A stretch of DNA of 64,000 nucleotides from Microbacterium hydrothermale (GCF_004854025.1 NZ_STGM01000004.1:62001-126000), one strand, 5' to 3'. Positions 39,878-48,856 are shown, counted from the first letter of the stretch. A program made the numbers and translations. Notes: generated by a model from the letters alone, not told the origin.

Positions 39878-40873
39878 TCAGCCCGCCGTCAGCGTCGGGG
39901 TTCCCGCCTCGTACTCGGTGAGGTCTCCGGTCTCCCCCGCGCGCGCGGCGCGGCGGCCGACCCACAGCATGTAGAAGAGGAAGACCCCGAGTGCGGCGGC
40001 GCCGATCGCGATCTTCACCTGCCACGGCCACTCGCGCGGGGTCACGAAGCCCTCCACGAGGCCTGACAGCGCGAGCGCGAAGACGAGACCGACCGCCACG
40101 GTCGCCAACGACCGACCCGCCGCGGCCAGCGCGGCCGCCCGCGTGCGTCGTCCGGGCGCGACCCAGGCCCAGAAGATCTGCAGTCCCGCCGCCCCCGCGA
40201 CGAAGATCGCCGTGAGCTCCAGGAGGCCGTGCGGGAGGATGAACTGGAAGAAGACGTCGGCGCGGTCGAAGGCGATCATGATCGCCGCCGAGGTTCCGAC
40301 CCCGACCGCGTTCTGCATGATGACCATGAGCGGCCAGAATCCCGTCACCCCGAACAGCACGCACTGCGCGGCGATCCAGGCATTGTTCGTCCAGACCGTG
40401 CCGGCGAAGATCGCGTTCGGATTCTCGCGGTAGTAGGAGACGAACTGGTCGTCGGCGTAGCGCTGCAGGTCGCTCTGCGCCCCGAGGGCCGCGACGGCCT
40501 GCGGGTCGCCCGAGATCCACAGCGCCACGAGGGTCGAGACGAGGAGGAAGAAGACGGTCACGGCGAGCGTCATCCACCGCACGCGGTACAGCGCGGCGGG
40601 CAGCTGCAGCAGGAAGAAGCGCGGCAGCTGCTTCAGCACGTTCTCGCGCACGCCGGTCAGGCGCAGCCGGGTGCGCGCGAGCAGGATCGAGACGTAGTCG
40701 CCCTGGGGGGTGCGTCCGGCCGAGGTCTTGATGTCGGCCAGATCGGCGGATGCCGCCCGGTAGCGCGTGACGAGCTCGTCGACCTCTTCGCCGCGCAGGC
40801 GCCGCCGGCGGCCGAGTTCGTCGAGCCGCTCCCACTCGCGGCGACGCGCGGCCGTGAGGGCGTCGAGGTCCAT
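39878..40873 (-). CDS. SpoIIM-like (stage II sporulation protein M family) membrane protein
   Basis: A 331-residue protein: a cytoplasmic helical N-terminus of about 95 residues (starts MDLDALTAARRREWERLDEL) and six to seven transmembrane segments of the SpoIIM/DUF95 family, with the typical FFQFILPHGLLELTAIFVAGAAG block. In non-sporulating actinobacteria this protein is encoded divergently from an RDD-family gene and near moxR/DUF58 (Rv3694c-Rv3695 in M. tuberculosis). Start ATG 40873 is preferred over ATG 40891 because TACAGT lies seven bases upstream. Role unknown, probably envelope-related. Confidence 0.88.
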   Translation of the reverse strand: MDLDALTAARRREWERLDELGRRRRLRGEEVDELVTRYRAASADLADIKTSAGRTPQGDYVSILLARTRLRLTGVRENVLKQLPRFFLLQLPAALYRVRWMTLAVTVFFLLVSTLVALWISGDPQAVAALGAQSDLQRYADDQFVSYYRENPNAIFAGTVWTNNAWIAAQCVLFGVTGFWPLMVIMQNAVGVGTSAAIMIAFDRADVFFQFILPHGLLELTAIFVAGAAGLQIFWAWVAPGRRTRAAALAAAGRSLATVAVGLVFALALSGLVEGFVTPREWPWQVKIAIGAAALGVFLFYMLWVGRRAARAGETGDLTEYEAGTPTLTAG

Positions 40874-40880
40874 GTGGTCA

Positions 40881-40886
40881 ACTGTA
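40881..40886 (-). promoter_or_regulatory. -10 box TACAGT, seven bases before the SpoIIM-like start
   Basis: Minus strand TACAGT-N7-ATG. The divergent RDD gene starts at 40890, so the two 5' ends are only 16 bases apart and promoters must overlap. Confidence 0.45.
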
Positions 40887-40889
40887 CGC

Positions 40890-41720
40890 ATGGCATCGCC
40901 TCCGGCATCTTCTCCCGCGGTCGCTCTCGTCTTCACCGACGCCGACGAGACGCTCACCGGCGAGGCCGTCGCCCTCGACGTGCAACCGGTCGGCTTCTTC
41001 CTGCGCGCGGTGGGCGCCCTCATCGATTTCGTGATCGGCGCGTTGCTGCTGCTCGGCGGCGGTCTGCTGATCGCGTTCCTCGCCGGACAGGGCTCCCTTC
41101 CGGAGTCGGCCCTGGGCATCGCCATCGTCACCCTGCTCGTGCTGGTGATGGTGGCCGTACCGACCACCGTCGAGACCCTGTCGCGCGGGCGCAGTCTCGG
41201 CCGCCTCGCCGTCGGCGCCCGCATCGTGCGCACCGACGGGGGCGCGGCCGGGTTCCGCCAGGCCCTGATCCGCGCCCTCGTCGGCGTGCTGGAGATCTGG
41301 TTCACCTTCGGGGCGATCGCCGCGGTGATCGGCATGTTCACCCCGCGCGCGCAGCGCCTGGGCGACCTGCTCGCGGGGACCGCGAGCGAGCGCACGCGCA
41401 CTCCCCGCCTGCCCGCCGAAGCCCCCGGCATCCCCCTCGGCCTCGAAGCCTGGGCGCAGGTCGCCGACGTCTCGCGCCTGCCCGACCGTCTCGCCGCGCG
41501 TCTGTCGCAGTTCGTCCGCGGGGCCGACGCCCTCACCCCCGACGCTCGCGCGCGGGTCGCGGCCTCGCTCGCCGACGCGGTGCGCCCCTTCGTCTCGCCG
41601 CCGCCCGCCGTCGACGCCGAGAGTCTCCTGCGCGCGGTGTCGGCGGTGCGTCGCGACCGCGAGTACCGCGCGCTGATGCTCGAGAACGAGCGCGCCGCCG
41701 CGCTCACGGAGCGCGGCTGA
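40890..41720 (+). CDS. RDD-family membrane protein
   Basis: A 276-residue protein. An RDD domain occupies about residues 25-150, with the signature Arg in FFLRAVGALIDFVI, three or four transmembrane segments and a typical SLGRLAVGARIVRTDGGAAG loop. The C-terminal about 120 residues are cytoplasmic and helical (VADVSRLPDRLAARLSQFVR, AVSAVRRDREYRALMLENER). RDD proteins accompany SpoIIM-like and MoxR/DUF58 genes in actinobacteria; transport has been suggested for some. ATG 40890 is 16 bases from the divergent SpoIIM start. Confidence 0.9.
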   Translation: MASPPASSPAVALVFTDADETLTGEAVALDVQPVGFFLRAVGALIDFVIGALLLLGGGLLIAFLAGQGSLPESALGIAIVTLLVLVMVAVPTTVETLSRGRSLGRLAVGARIVRTDGGAAGFRQALIRALVGVLEIWFTFGAIAAVIGMFTPRAQRLGDLLAGTASERTRTPRLPAEAPGIPLGLEAWAQVADVSRLPDRLAARLSQFVRGADALTPDARARVAASLADAVRPFVSPPPAVDAESLLRAVSAVRRDREYRALMLENERAAALTERG

Positions 41721-41873
41721 CCCGGATCCCCGCGCCGGGCGCCCCTCGAGCGCGATCCGGCCGTCGGCGCGCGCAGATCACGCCCCACCGCGCGGAACAC
41801 GCCCCGAACCCGCCGCGTCGCCCTCGCCCCACGCTCGCACCCCGGGCCGACGCGGGCCGGCTGGACGCGGGGC

Positions 41874-42080
41874 TCAGGCGCGCAGCGTCTCGTGCCGCAC
41901 GACGACCCAGCCCTTGGGGACGGACAGTCGATCGGCGTGGATCGCGCAGAGATCGTGCGCGTGCGGGTCGCCCGCGGGACCGAGGGGGCCGAGGGCCGCC
42001 ATCTGGTCGCCGTAGTCGTAGGTGAGGGTGCTCATCGCCTCGCGGGCGCATCCCACCTTCGAGCAGAGTCTGTCGCGCAT
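41874..42080 (-). CDS. DUF3499-family protein, short form
   Basis: A 68-residue protein with the family pattern RLCSKVGCAREAMSTLTYDY followed by GDPHAHDLCAIHADRLSVPKGW; Cys5, Cys10, Cys46 and nearby His residues look like a zinc site. Family members are usually 90-130 residues, with a variable C-terminal tail that is missing here, but the core is complete. ATG 42080 is supported by TAGGCT seven bases upstream. In M. tuberculosis (Rv3258c) it also sits divergent from a metallopeptidase-family gene. Function unknown. Confidence 0.82.
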   Translation of the reverse strand: MRDRLCSKVGCAREAMSTLTYDYGDQMAALGPLGPAGDPHAHDLCAIHADRLSVPKGWVVVRHETLRA

Positions 42081-42087
42081 CGCGGTC

Positions 42088-42093
42088 AGCCTA
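42088..42093 (-). promoter_or_regulatory. -10 box TAGGCT, seven bases before the DUF3499 start
   Basis: Minus strand TAGGCT-N7-ATG; fixes the short DUF3499 start codon at 42080. Confidence 0.5.
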
Positions 42094-42253
42094 CTCAGCA
42101 CCTCCGACACGGCGACGACGCCGCGCCGGGTCCCGCCCACGACACCCCGGATGCCGTACCCCCGCCGCCGCGGTCCGCCCGGCACCCGCCGCGCCCGGCC
42201 CCACGTCACCGCGCCGGACGCGGGCCCGACGGCGCGGCACCGGTCGGCGAACG

Positions 42254-42259
42254 TAGGAT
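42254..42259 (+). promoter_or_regulatory. -10 box TAGGAT, six bases before the metallopeptidase-family start
   Basis: TAGGAT-GGGCGG-ATG (start 42266), leaderless spacing. Confidence 0.5.
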
Positions 42260-42265
42260 GGGCGG

Positions 42266-42700
42266 ATGATGCGTCGTCGATCCCGCGAAGCGCGTCCGGT
42301 GGTCCGGCCGTCCCGCCACGGCCGACACGGTCGGGAGAATCGCAGCCCGGTCGTGCGCCCCCCTCTCCCGCCGATCGACACGCGGGTCGAGCGGTTCGAC
42401 GTCGCCGTGGGCGCGGCGGCGGAGTTCCTGCGCTCTGCCTGGCCCGAGCTGCGCGAGGTCTCGTTCGAGATCGGCATCATGCCCCCGGCCGCGGCGGACG
42501 GCATCCCGCGCTGGACGGTGCTGCGCGAGGAGAAGCGCATCATCCTCTATCGCGTCCCCATCGAGCGCCTCGGCCACCCGCACCACGACGACGACCTCCA
42601 CCGGCGCATGATGGTCGAGGGCGCCGTCTTCCGTGCGGCGGCCGAGTTCCTCGACCGCGACCCCTGGGACCTCGGGCCCGAGCGCTTCCGCTTCCTCTGA
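42266..42700 (+). CDS. Metallopeptidase-family (zincin-like) protein lacking HExxH
   Basis: A 144-residue protein. After a 40-residue Arg-rich leader comes the family core: FDVAVGAAAEFLRSAWPELR, VSFEIGIMPP, RWTVLREEKRIILYRVPIER and a C-terminal helix. In typical members this helix carries HExxH (for zinc); here the corresponding segment reads MMVEGAVFRAAAEFLDRDPW, so the catalytic motif is absent and the protein is probably not a peptidase. The identity is supported by its position divergent to DUF3499, as in Rv3258c-Rv3259. Confidence 0.82.
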   Translation: MMRRRSREARPVVRPSRHGRHGRENRSPVVRPPLPPIDTRVERFDVAVGAAAEFLRSAWPELREVSFEIGIMPPAAADGIPRWTVLREEKRIILYRVPIERLGHPHHDDDLHRRMMVEGAVFRAAAEFLDRDPWDLGPERFRFL

Positions 42701-42842
42701 GCCCGCGTTCGCCGTCGAGCCGGACGCCGACGCGCGCATCATCGCTGTCCGCACGGCGGCACCCGCCCGCGACACCGCGGCGGCACCGCTCGAACGCCGG
42801 CTCACGCCCCGACGGCAGCGCCCGCCCGCCCCGCCGGTTCCG

Positions 42843-44234
42843 CTACGGAAGAACCGTGACCGCCGAGGCGGCGGCATCCGCCGGCCACAGCGGGTACGAC
42901 GCGAGCGCCCCCGCGACCGTATACGACACCGCGGCGCGCACCGGGACGTCCGCCTCGAGCCGGTACACGCCCGCCGCGACCGGCGCGGCCGCGCTGGCTC
43001 CCGCCGCGACCGGGATCGAGAGGGCGTCCCCGCCGTCGACCGGGGTGAGGGTCACGGTCGCGTCGCTCGGGGCGCCGGCGATCACGACCTGCGCACCGAC
43101 GCCGGGGGCCACGGCGATCACGCCGGGCGACGAGAACGCGGGAGCGGGGGCGTACCACGCGAAGTCCGCTCCCTCCCCGAAACCGGTGGTCGACCACGCC
43201 CCGCCCACGACGGGTGCGGTCGCCGAGATGTCGAGGGTGTAGGCCCCCGCGGCGACACCCGACAGATCGAGCGAGGTCGGCAGTCCCGCGGTGAGCGGCA
43301 CCGAACGCGGCTCGGGCGCCGCGGCCGCGGCATCCAGGGGCACCATCGTCACGGTCGCCGTGGCGTCCGCCCCGGGGGCGAGGAGGCGCAGCACCGTTCC
43401 GGCCTGCCCCTCGCCCGTCGTCACCACCTGCACGCCGGGGATCACGAGGCGTTCGTCGGCCTGCGCCAGCGGAGCGACCTGATCGCTCCCCCCGGGCAGC
43501 AGCACGCGCGTGAGGCTCGTCTGCAGCGACGCGTGCACGGGAGCCCCGGATGCCACGACGCGCACGACGGGGCTCTCCTCGCCCAGCAGCAGCCCGGCCA
43601 GGGGCACGACGCGCCGCTCGCCCGGAGGGACGACGAGGTTGCTGCCGCCGGGCGGGTTCGACACGCCCTGCGCGCCGTAGACCGACAGCTGCACCGTGGC
43701 GGGCACCGTGCCGGGGTTGGCCAGCACGACGAGGTCGTTCGATCCCGTCGTCGACGCGCCGCCCACCAGCCACGACTCCGCGAGCGGAACACGGCAGGCG
43801 GAGGCGGCGAAGCCCGTGAGGTCGTCCGACACCGCTGTCGCCGAGCCGGCGGCGGCGAGGGGGGTCTGCGTCCCGTCCCGCGGGGCGGCGCGCAGGGCTT
43901 CGGCGGCGCCGTCGTCTCCGTCAGTGGCGCCGGTCAGCGACGAGGTCGACGCGGAGGCGTCGGCGGGCCCGCTCACGACCTGCTGCGCCGCGGCGGCGCT
44001 GAGACTGTTGGCGGCGTCGGCGCTGCGGCCGAGCGCGAGCAGCGGACCGTCGCACGCGAGCACGGTGTCGGACGGCGCCGGCGTGGCCTGCACCCGCACC
44101 GGCTCGGCGGTGTACGCGGGCCAGGGCGCGGCGATGCCGGCGACCGTGCCCACGACGGCCGCCGTGGCCACGGCCGCACCCGCGACGACGCGGGCGCTCG
44201 TGGCGGCGAAGCGGACGAGTCGACGATCGCTCAT
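42843..44234 (-). CDS. DUF5719-family extracytoplasmic protein
   Basis: A 463-residue protein with an N-terminal membrane anchor (about residues 15-36) and an extracytoplasmic region of repeated beta-sandwich segments, ending in a jelly-roll-like part (SASAAAPVAAGVYRLEADVP, AAVSYTVAGALASYPLWPAD). Conserved features are ESWLVGGASTTGSNDLVVLANPGT and VPPGERRVVPLAGL. The family is always next to the giant glycosyltransferase upstream; ATG 44234 overlaps its stop by ATGA. It probably works with that enzyme at the outer membrane face, but no activity is known. Confidence 0.85.
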   Translation of the reverse strand: MSDRRLVRFAATSARVVAGAAVATAAVVGTVAGIAAPWPAYTAEPVRVQATPAPSDTVLACDGPLLALGRSADAANSLSAAAAQQVVSGPADASASTSSLTGATDGDDGAAEALRAAPRDGTQTPLAAAGSATAVSDDLTGFAASACRVPLAESWLVGGASTTGSNDLVVLANPGTVPATVQLSVYGAQGVSNPPGGSNLVVPPGERRVVPLAGLLLGEESPVVRVVASGAPVHASLQTSLTRVLLPGGSDQVAPLAQADERLVIPGVQVVTTGEGQAGTVLRLLAPGADATATVTMVPLDAAAAAPEPRSVPLTAGLPTSLDLSGVAAGAYTLDISATAPVVGGAWSTTGFGEGADFAWYAPAPAFSSPGVIAVAPGVGAQVVIAGAPSDATVTLTPVDGGDALSIPVAAGASAAAPVAAGVYRLEADVPVRAAVSYTVAGALASYPLWPADAAASAVTVLP

Positions 44235-47074
44235 CGCGAACCTCCCGAGATCGGTCCGACGGTGCGGGGGGTGCGTCGGGCGACCCGGCGCGAGGCGGCG
44301 GTCGGCACCGCGAGCAGGAGCGCGACGAGCACGACCCCCAGCGAGGCGAGCATCACCAGGCGCTGCAGCCGCAGCTGGTGGTCGTCCATCGGGGTGCGGG
44401 CGGCGATGTCGGTGTTGACGCGCCACAGGTCGCCGCGGGAGGTCGCCCCCACCGGGTCGAGCAGGTCGCGCTGATCCAGCGAGGTCGCCGCCCCCAGGCG
44501 GGCGCCGCGGATGACGTCGTCCTCGCCCGCGGGAGCGGAGGCCAGCAGCACGAACCCGATCCCCCGTTGCGCGAGACGCGCGACCACGTCGTCGGCAGAC
44601 GGGGTGACGAGGTCGGCGGCGAGGGCCGCGAGCTCGTCGTCGGCGGGCGACGCGGCGGTGCGCGTGGACTGCACGGTGCTCTGCCCCGAGAGGGTGGCGC
44701 TGTCTCCCCAGACGACGTCGACGCGCATGCCGTCGGCGCGCGGGTCGAGCACGATGGTGCCCACGTCGGTGGAGCCGCGCCCCTCCGCGGCGACGAAGGC
44801 CGGCAGGGTCGAGACGGGGCCGTTGGTCAGCACCGAGCGCCCGCTGTCGGCGGCGGCCGTCTGCGCGGTGAGGGCGGGGGCGACGGCGACGAGCAGGGCG
44901 GCGACCGCGACCAGGGCCGCGATCGGGCGCAGGACGCGCACCCGCTCGACGATCCCCGCGTCGAGGGCGATCACGGCGGAGCCGACGAGGCCGATCCACG
45001 CCAGGCTGAGGCCCGAACCCGCCCACACCGTCACGGGGATCGCGTCGCGGAACGACACGGCGATCCCCACCGCGGCGAAAGCCGTCGCGAGGCCGGTGAC
45101 CGCGATGACGAGCAGGGCGGATGCCGTCACCCAGCGGGGGGTGAGAACGGCGAGCAGTGCGAGCACGGCGAGAGGGGCGACCAGCAGCCCCACCCACCAG
45201 ACGGGGCCGTCGAACACGCGGGCCCATCCGCCGGGGTCAGAAGTGGGGAAGCCCGCGGCCAGGAGGGCCCGACCGAACGGATCGGCCGTGGCCTCGGCGC
45301 CCTGGTACGGCAGGCCCGGGTCGGCCAGCAGCGCCCACGGCGTGCCGCGTCGCACCTGGGTCCACACCAGCGGGGCGAAGATCACGGCCGACGGCACGAG
45401 GAGCCATACCACGCGGGCGACGCCGCGACCCGCGACGAGGGCGACGACGATGAGGGCCGCCGACCACAGCACGACCGCGGCGGGCGCGAGCGACGGCGCG
45501 CAGGCGAGCACCGCGACCAGCAGGAGGGATGCCGCTCCGGCCGGCGCCCAGGAACGGTGAGCGACGCTGGCGGCGAAGAACAGCCACGGCAGCAGCAGGT
45601 GCAGCAGCACGGCGGCGGGGCGCCCCTCCACGATCGCGGCGAGGAAGGTCGGCGCCAGTGCCCAGGCGACGGCGGCGACGATGCGCAGCAGCGACGACTC
45701 GGTCACCCGGGTGGCGGCGAACCAGCCGCCGAGAACGGCCAGGGGGAGGGCGAGCACCCACAGCACGACGAACGCGCGCGAGGGGTCGCCGGGCGAGAGG
45801 GTGCCGATCAGCGCGACCAGGGCCGAGAACGGATCGGCGGGACCGACCACGTCGAGGCCGAGGGGGCGGGAGCCCCACGCGGCGTCCTGCCAGAGTTGCG
45901 AGAGGTCGGCGCGCAGCGGCAGCAGCCCTCCCCCGCCCAGCACGGGCCACGCGAGCAGCGGGGCGAACAGGGCCGCCGACACGGCGAGGGCGCCGAGCAC
46001 GGCCCACGCCCCACCGCCGACGAAGAAGCGCAGCTCGCTCCGCACGGGCGCATCGGGGTCGGCCCCGTCGGCGTCCAGGCGCAACCGCATCTGCGTGCGC
46101 GAGATGCGCAGCGGAGCGATGCGCGACCACCCCACGGTGCGCACCGCACGGATGCGACGGCGGGCGCGGGCCACCGCGGCCGGGCGGAACATCACCAGCA
46201 GCGTCGCGCCCCACTCGGGCAGGACGCGGTACGGCATCTTCGTCACCAGGTGCATGACCGTGCGCCACAGCGCCAGCGGCAGGAACGACAGCCAGTGCAG
46301 CAGCACGCTCGCGGTGGGCGCGTACGCCAGTCGTCGGTGCAGCTGAGCCGTCCGGGTCGCGAAGGCGCGGCGTCGCGCCCGGCGGCGGCCGCGGGCCATC
46401 GCGGCGACGCCGTCTCCGGCCACCGCGACGCGCGCCGCGGGGACGAGCGAGACCAGCGCACCGGCGAGTCGGGCGCGCACGCCCAGGTCGAGACCCTCGT
46501 CGGCGCCGCCGAGAGCGGGGTCGAGGCCGCCGAGAGCGGTCCACGCCTCCCGCCGCACGAGCATGCCGCGCACGTCGGCGCCCAGCACGTCGGCGTCGGC
46601 GTCGTGCTGACCCTGGTCGAGCTCTCCCGCGGCGAGCTCGACCGTGCCGCCGTAGCGGTTCATGCTCACGCCGAGCGAGACGATCTCGTCGCGGTCGTCC
46701 CACGACACCAGCTTCGGAGCCGCGATGACGAGGGTCGACGACAGCTCGAGCGCGCCGGCCAGCCGCACGAGCGCGTCGGGGTCGGGCGCGGTGTCCTGGG
46801 CGAGCAGCCACACGGCGTCGCCGGTCAGGCGCGGCGTGGCCAGCGCCGTCGCGACAGCGAAGGGCGTTCCGGCGGGGGCGGTGATGACGCCCTCGGCTCC
46901 GGAGGCAGCGGCGAGCTGGGTGAGGGCGGGGTCGGCGCCGCAGAGCACGATGGTCAGCGCGTCGACCGGACGGGTCTGGGCCGCGAGGGCTGCGAGCGTT
47001 CGCTGCAGATGGTTCGCGGCGGGGGTGCGTCCTTCGGGACGCACGACGAGGATGGCGTGTACACGGGCGGGCAT
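44231..47074 (-). CDS. Giant multi-spanning family 2 glycosyltransferase
   Basis: A 947-residue protein. Residues about 1-250 are a GT-A domain (AILVVRPEGRTPAANHLQRT; GGLDPALGGADEGLDLGVRA); residues about 260-940 contain some fourteen transmembrane segments and a periplasmic part. The place of the usual DxD reads LLAQDTAPDPDALVRL, a divergent form, so metal binding should be checked. Homologues encoded with DUF5719 are widespread in actinobacteria and are thought to modify a cell-envelope polymer. TAGGCT lies nine bases before ATG 47074, a likely -10. Co-transcribed with DUF5719. Confidence 0.88.
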   Translation of the reverse strand: MPARVHAILVVRPEGRTPAANHLQRTLAALAAQTRPVDALTIVLCGADPALTQLAAASGAEGVITAPAGTPFAVATALATPRLTGDAVWLLAQDTAPDPDALVRLAGALELSSTLVIAAPKLVSWDDRDEIVSLGVSMNRYGGTVELAAGELDQGQHDADADVLGADVRGMLVRREAWTALGGLDPALGGADEGLDLGVRARLAGALVSLVPAARVAVAGDGVAAMARGRRRARRRAFATRTAQLHRRLAYAPTASVLLHWLSFLPLALWRTVMHLVTKMPYRVLPEWGATLLVMFRPAAVARARRRIRAVRTVGWSRIAPLRISRTQMRLRLDADGADPDAPVRSELRFFVGGGAWAVLGALAVSAALFAPLLAWPVLGGGGLLPLRADLSQLWQDAAWGSRPLGLDVVGPADPFSALVALIGTLSPGDPSRAFVVLWVLALPLAVLGGWFAATRVTESSLLRIVAAVAWALAPTFLAAIVEGRPAAVLLHLLLPWLFFAASVAHRSWAPAGAASLLLVAVLACAPSLAPAAVVLWSAALIVVALVAGRGVARVVWLLVPSAVIFAPLVWTQVRRGTPWALLADPGLPYQGAEATADPFGRALLAAGFPTSDPGGWARVFDGPVWWVGLLVAPLAVLALLAVLTPRWVTASALLVIAVTGLATAFAAVGIAVSFRDAIPVTVWAGSGLSLAWIGLVGSAVIALDAGIVERVRVLRPIAALVAVAALLVAVAPALTAQTAAADSGRSVLTNGPVSTLPAFVAAEGRGSTDVGTIVLDPRADGMRVDVVWGDSATLSGQSTVQSTRTAASPADDELAALAADLVTPSADDVVARLAQRGIGFVLLASAPAGEDDVIRGARLGAATSLDQRDLLDPVGATSRGDLWRVNTDIAARTPMDDHQLRLQRLVMLASLGVVLVALLLAVPTAASRRVARRTPRTVGPISGGSR

Positions 47075-47083
47075 GACCGGATC

Positions 47084-47089
47084 AGCCTA
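47084..47089 (-). promoter_or_regulatory. -10 box TAGGCT, nine bases before the giant glycosyltransferase start
   Basis: Minus strand TAGGCT-N9-ATG (47074); a leader of zero to three bases is expected. Confidence 0.4.
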
Positions 47090-47179
47090 AGTCGGCTCCT
47101 CCGCGATCACGGACGCCGCGCCGTCGGGATGCCGATCGTTCGCCCGCGGGTCACCCGAGGGGAGACGGCGAGTGCGGGA

Positions 47180-47503
47180 TCAGGCGCGGCGCTTGAGCTT
47201 GCGGCGCTCGCGCTCGCTGAGACCGCCCCAGATCCCGAATCGCTCGTCGTTCTGGAGGGCGTACTCGAGGCACTCGCTCTTGACGTCGCAGGAGGTGCAG
47301 ATGCGCTTCGCGTCGCGCGTCGATCCGCCCTTCTCGGGGAAGAACGCCTCGGGGTCCGTCTGCGAGCACAACGCATCGGTCTGCCACGCGAGGGTGTTCT
47401 CTTCGGCGGCGTCGATGTCGCGGCGTACGCCGGGAACACCGAGGTCGACCGGGTCTACGAACCAGTTGTCCGGGACACCGGACCGGTACTGCGACGTCGC
47501 CAT
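47180..47503 (-). CDS. whiB2: WhiB2-type iron-sulfur transcription factor
   Basis: A 107-residue WhiB protein. Iron-sulfur ligands are the Cys of TDALCSQTDPEAFFPEKGG and the trio ICTSCDVKSEC; the turn GIWGGLSERERRKLKRR follows. The length and N-terminal extension match WhiB2/WhmD/WhiB, which control septation and cell division (essential in mycobacteria). ATG 47503 is favoured by GGAGGAC upstream; the open frame extends further but beyond the promoter. In M. tuberculosis whiB2 (Rv3260c) also lies near DUF3499, the metallopeptidase gene and manA. Confidence 0.93.
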   Translation of the reverse strand: MATSQYRSGVPDNWFVDPVDLGVPGVRRDIDAAEENTLAWQTDALCSQTDPEAFFPEKGGSTRDAKRICTSCDVKSECLEYALQNDERFGIWGGLSERERRKLKRRA

Positions 47504-47554
47504 ATCGTCCTCCGCCTCGTTCAAGCCCCCATGACGCGGTTCCGCGTAGACATA

Positions 47555-47583
47555 ATTACACCCGTGTGATTCGGATTGGTCAA
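47555..47583 (-). promoter_or_regulatory. Consensus-like housekeeping promoter of whiB2
   Basis: Minus strand TTGACC (47583-47578), 17-base spacer, TGTAAT (47560-47555). This is close to TTGACA/TATAAT with ideal spacing and would start transcription near 47548, leaving a leader of about 45 bases with a good ribosome-binding site. Confidence 0.65.
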
Positions 47584-47646
47584 GTCGCGGATCGTAAACC
47601 CTCAAGGGCGACGTGAACCTTTACGATGCGCCTCGGCGTGTCGCGG

Positions 47647-48810
47647 TCAGGCCCCCGGCATCGCGACGAACACCTCGCCGCGACCGTCGCTCGTCAGCGG
47701 GGACTCGTCGGGCGTCACCAGCGCGGCCCGACCGGGAGCGACGCTCACGCGTGCACCCGAGGCACCGGTGACGGTCGCCTCGCCGGCGACGCCGAGCACG
47801 ATCGCCAGGCCCCGCAGGTCGAGCGAGCCCGCCGCCCCGGCGGCCAGGTGACCGAGCGCGAAGTCGGCGATCCCCGGCGCGAAGACCTCGGCGCCCTCTC
47901 CCACCGCGGTCGGCCGCAGGAACGGAGGCTCGGCCGGGCGGAAGTCGACCAGCGAGAGCAGCTCGTCCACGTCGATGTGCTTGGGGGTCAGCCCCCCGCG
48001 AAGGACGTTGTCGCTCGCGGCCATGATCTCCACGCCCAGGCCCGCCACGTAGGCGTGCAGCACGCCCGCGGGCACGAAGACGGCCTCGCCGCGGCGCAGC
48101 TCGACGAGGTTCATCAGCAGCGCCACCACGATCCCCGGGTCGGCCGGATAGGCCGTGTGCAGCGAACGGGTCAGGGCGAGCTCCGACGCGAACTCCCCCG
48201 GATCGGCGGATGCCGCGGCATCCACGATCTGCGTGATCGACGCGGCGTCGGCCTCGCCGAGGAGCCAGCCGATGCTCGCGCGCAGCGCGTCGGCGGCGTC
48301 GGGCGCCGAGAGGTGGGCGCGCAGGGTCTGCACCGCCGGGGCGTCGCCGAGGCGGTCCACCAGGGCGCGCGTGCGCTCGATGTCGCGCAGACCTGCGAGC
48401 GCGGTGAAGGTCTCGCTGAGCGCGACGATGACCTCGGGCTTGTGGTTGTCGTCCTTGTAGTTGCGCTCGCCCGCGTCGCGCGGCACCCCCGAGGCCTCCT
48501 CGCGCGCGAAGCCCTCGACCGCCTGCGGCTTCGAGGGGTGCACCTGGATCGACAGCGGAGCGCCCGCGGCCAGCAGCTTCAGCAGGTACGGCAGCTTCGC
48601 CGGCACGCCCAGGTCGGCGGCCTCGGCGGGGAGCCACGCGTCGAGCGTGCGCTCTGTCCCGTCGTGGACCACGGCGGGCGAGCCCGGGTGATCGCCGAGC
48701 CACACCTCGGCCTCGGGCGCGCCGGTGGGTCGACGCCCCTCCAGGTCGGCGATGAGCGTGGGGCTCCCCCAGGCGTAGTCGCGGGGCGTGTTCGAGATCG
48801 GGATCAGCAC
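47647..48810 (-). CDS. manA: Mannose-6-phosphate isomerase, class I
   Basis: A 387-residue cupin-fold zinc enzyme interconverting fructose-6-phosphate and mannose-6-phosphate, the entry to GDP-mannose and mannosylated wall polymers. Visible are PRDYAWGSPTLI, the zinc-site motif LSIQVHPSKPQA (Gln, His), the Glu in DDNHKPEVIVAL and the late FVPAGVLHAYVAGLGVEIMAASDNVLRGGLT-type signature (AGVLHAYV). GTG 48810 is supported by TAGGCT exactly six bases before it. Upstream and divergent is the polysaccharide cluster. Confidence 0.95.
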   Translation of the reverse strand: MLIPISNTPRDYAWGSPTLIADLEGRRPTGAPEAEVWLGDHPGSPAVVHDGTERTLDAWLPAEAADLGVPAKLPYLLKLLAAGAPLSIQVHPSKPQAVEGFAREEASGVPRDAGERNYKDDNHKPEVIVALSETFTALAGLRDIERTRALVDRLGDAPAVQTLRAHLSAPDAADALRASIGWLLGEADAASITQIVDAAASADPGEFASELALTRSLHTAYPADPGIVVALLMNLVELRRGEAVFVPAGVLHAYVAGLGVEIMAASDNVLRGGLTPKHIDVDELLSLVDFRPAEPPFLRPTAVGEGAEVFAPGIADFALGHLAAGAAGSLDLRGLAIVLGVAGEATVTGASGARVSVAPGRAALVTPDESPLTSDGRGEVFVAMPGA

Positions 48811-48816
48811 GGCGTC

Positions 48817-48822
48817 AGCCTA
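48817..48822 (-). promoter_or_regulatory. -10 box TAGGCT, six bases before manA start
   Basis: Minus strand TAGGCT-GACGCC-GTG; leaderless spacing. Confidence 0.55.
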
Positions 48823-48856
48823 GTGGTCGGCCCGGGCGGTTCCGGATGCCGCCCGG

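Noticed and set aside
44378..47569. Open frame of about 1060 codons opposite the giant glycosyltransferase and whiB2
   Set aside because: Shadow frame with no recognisable domain; the minus-strand genes have motifs, starts and overlaps.
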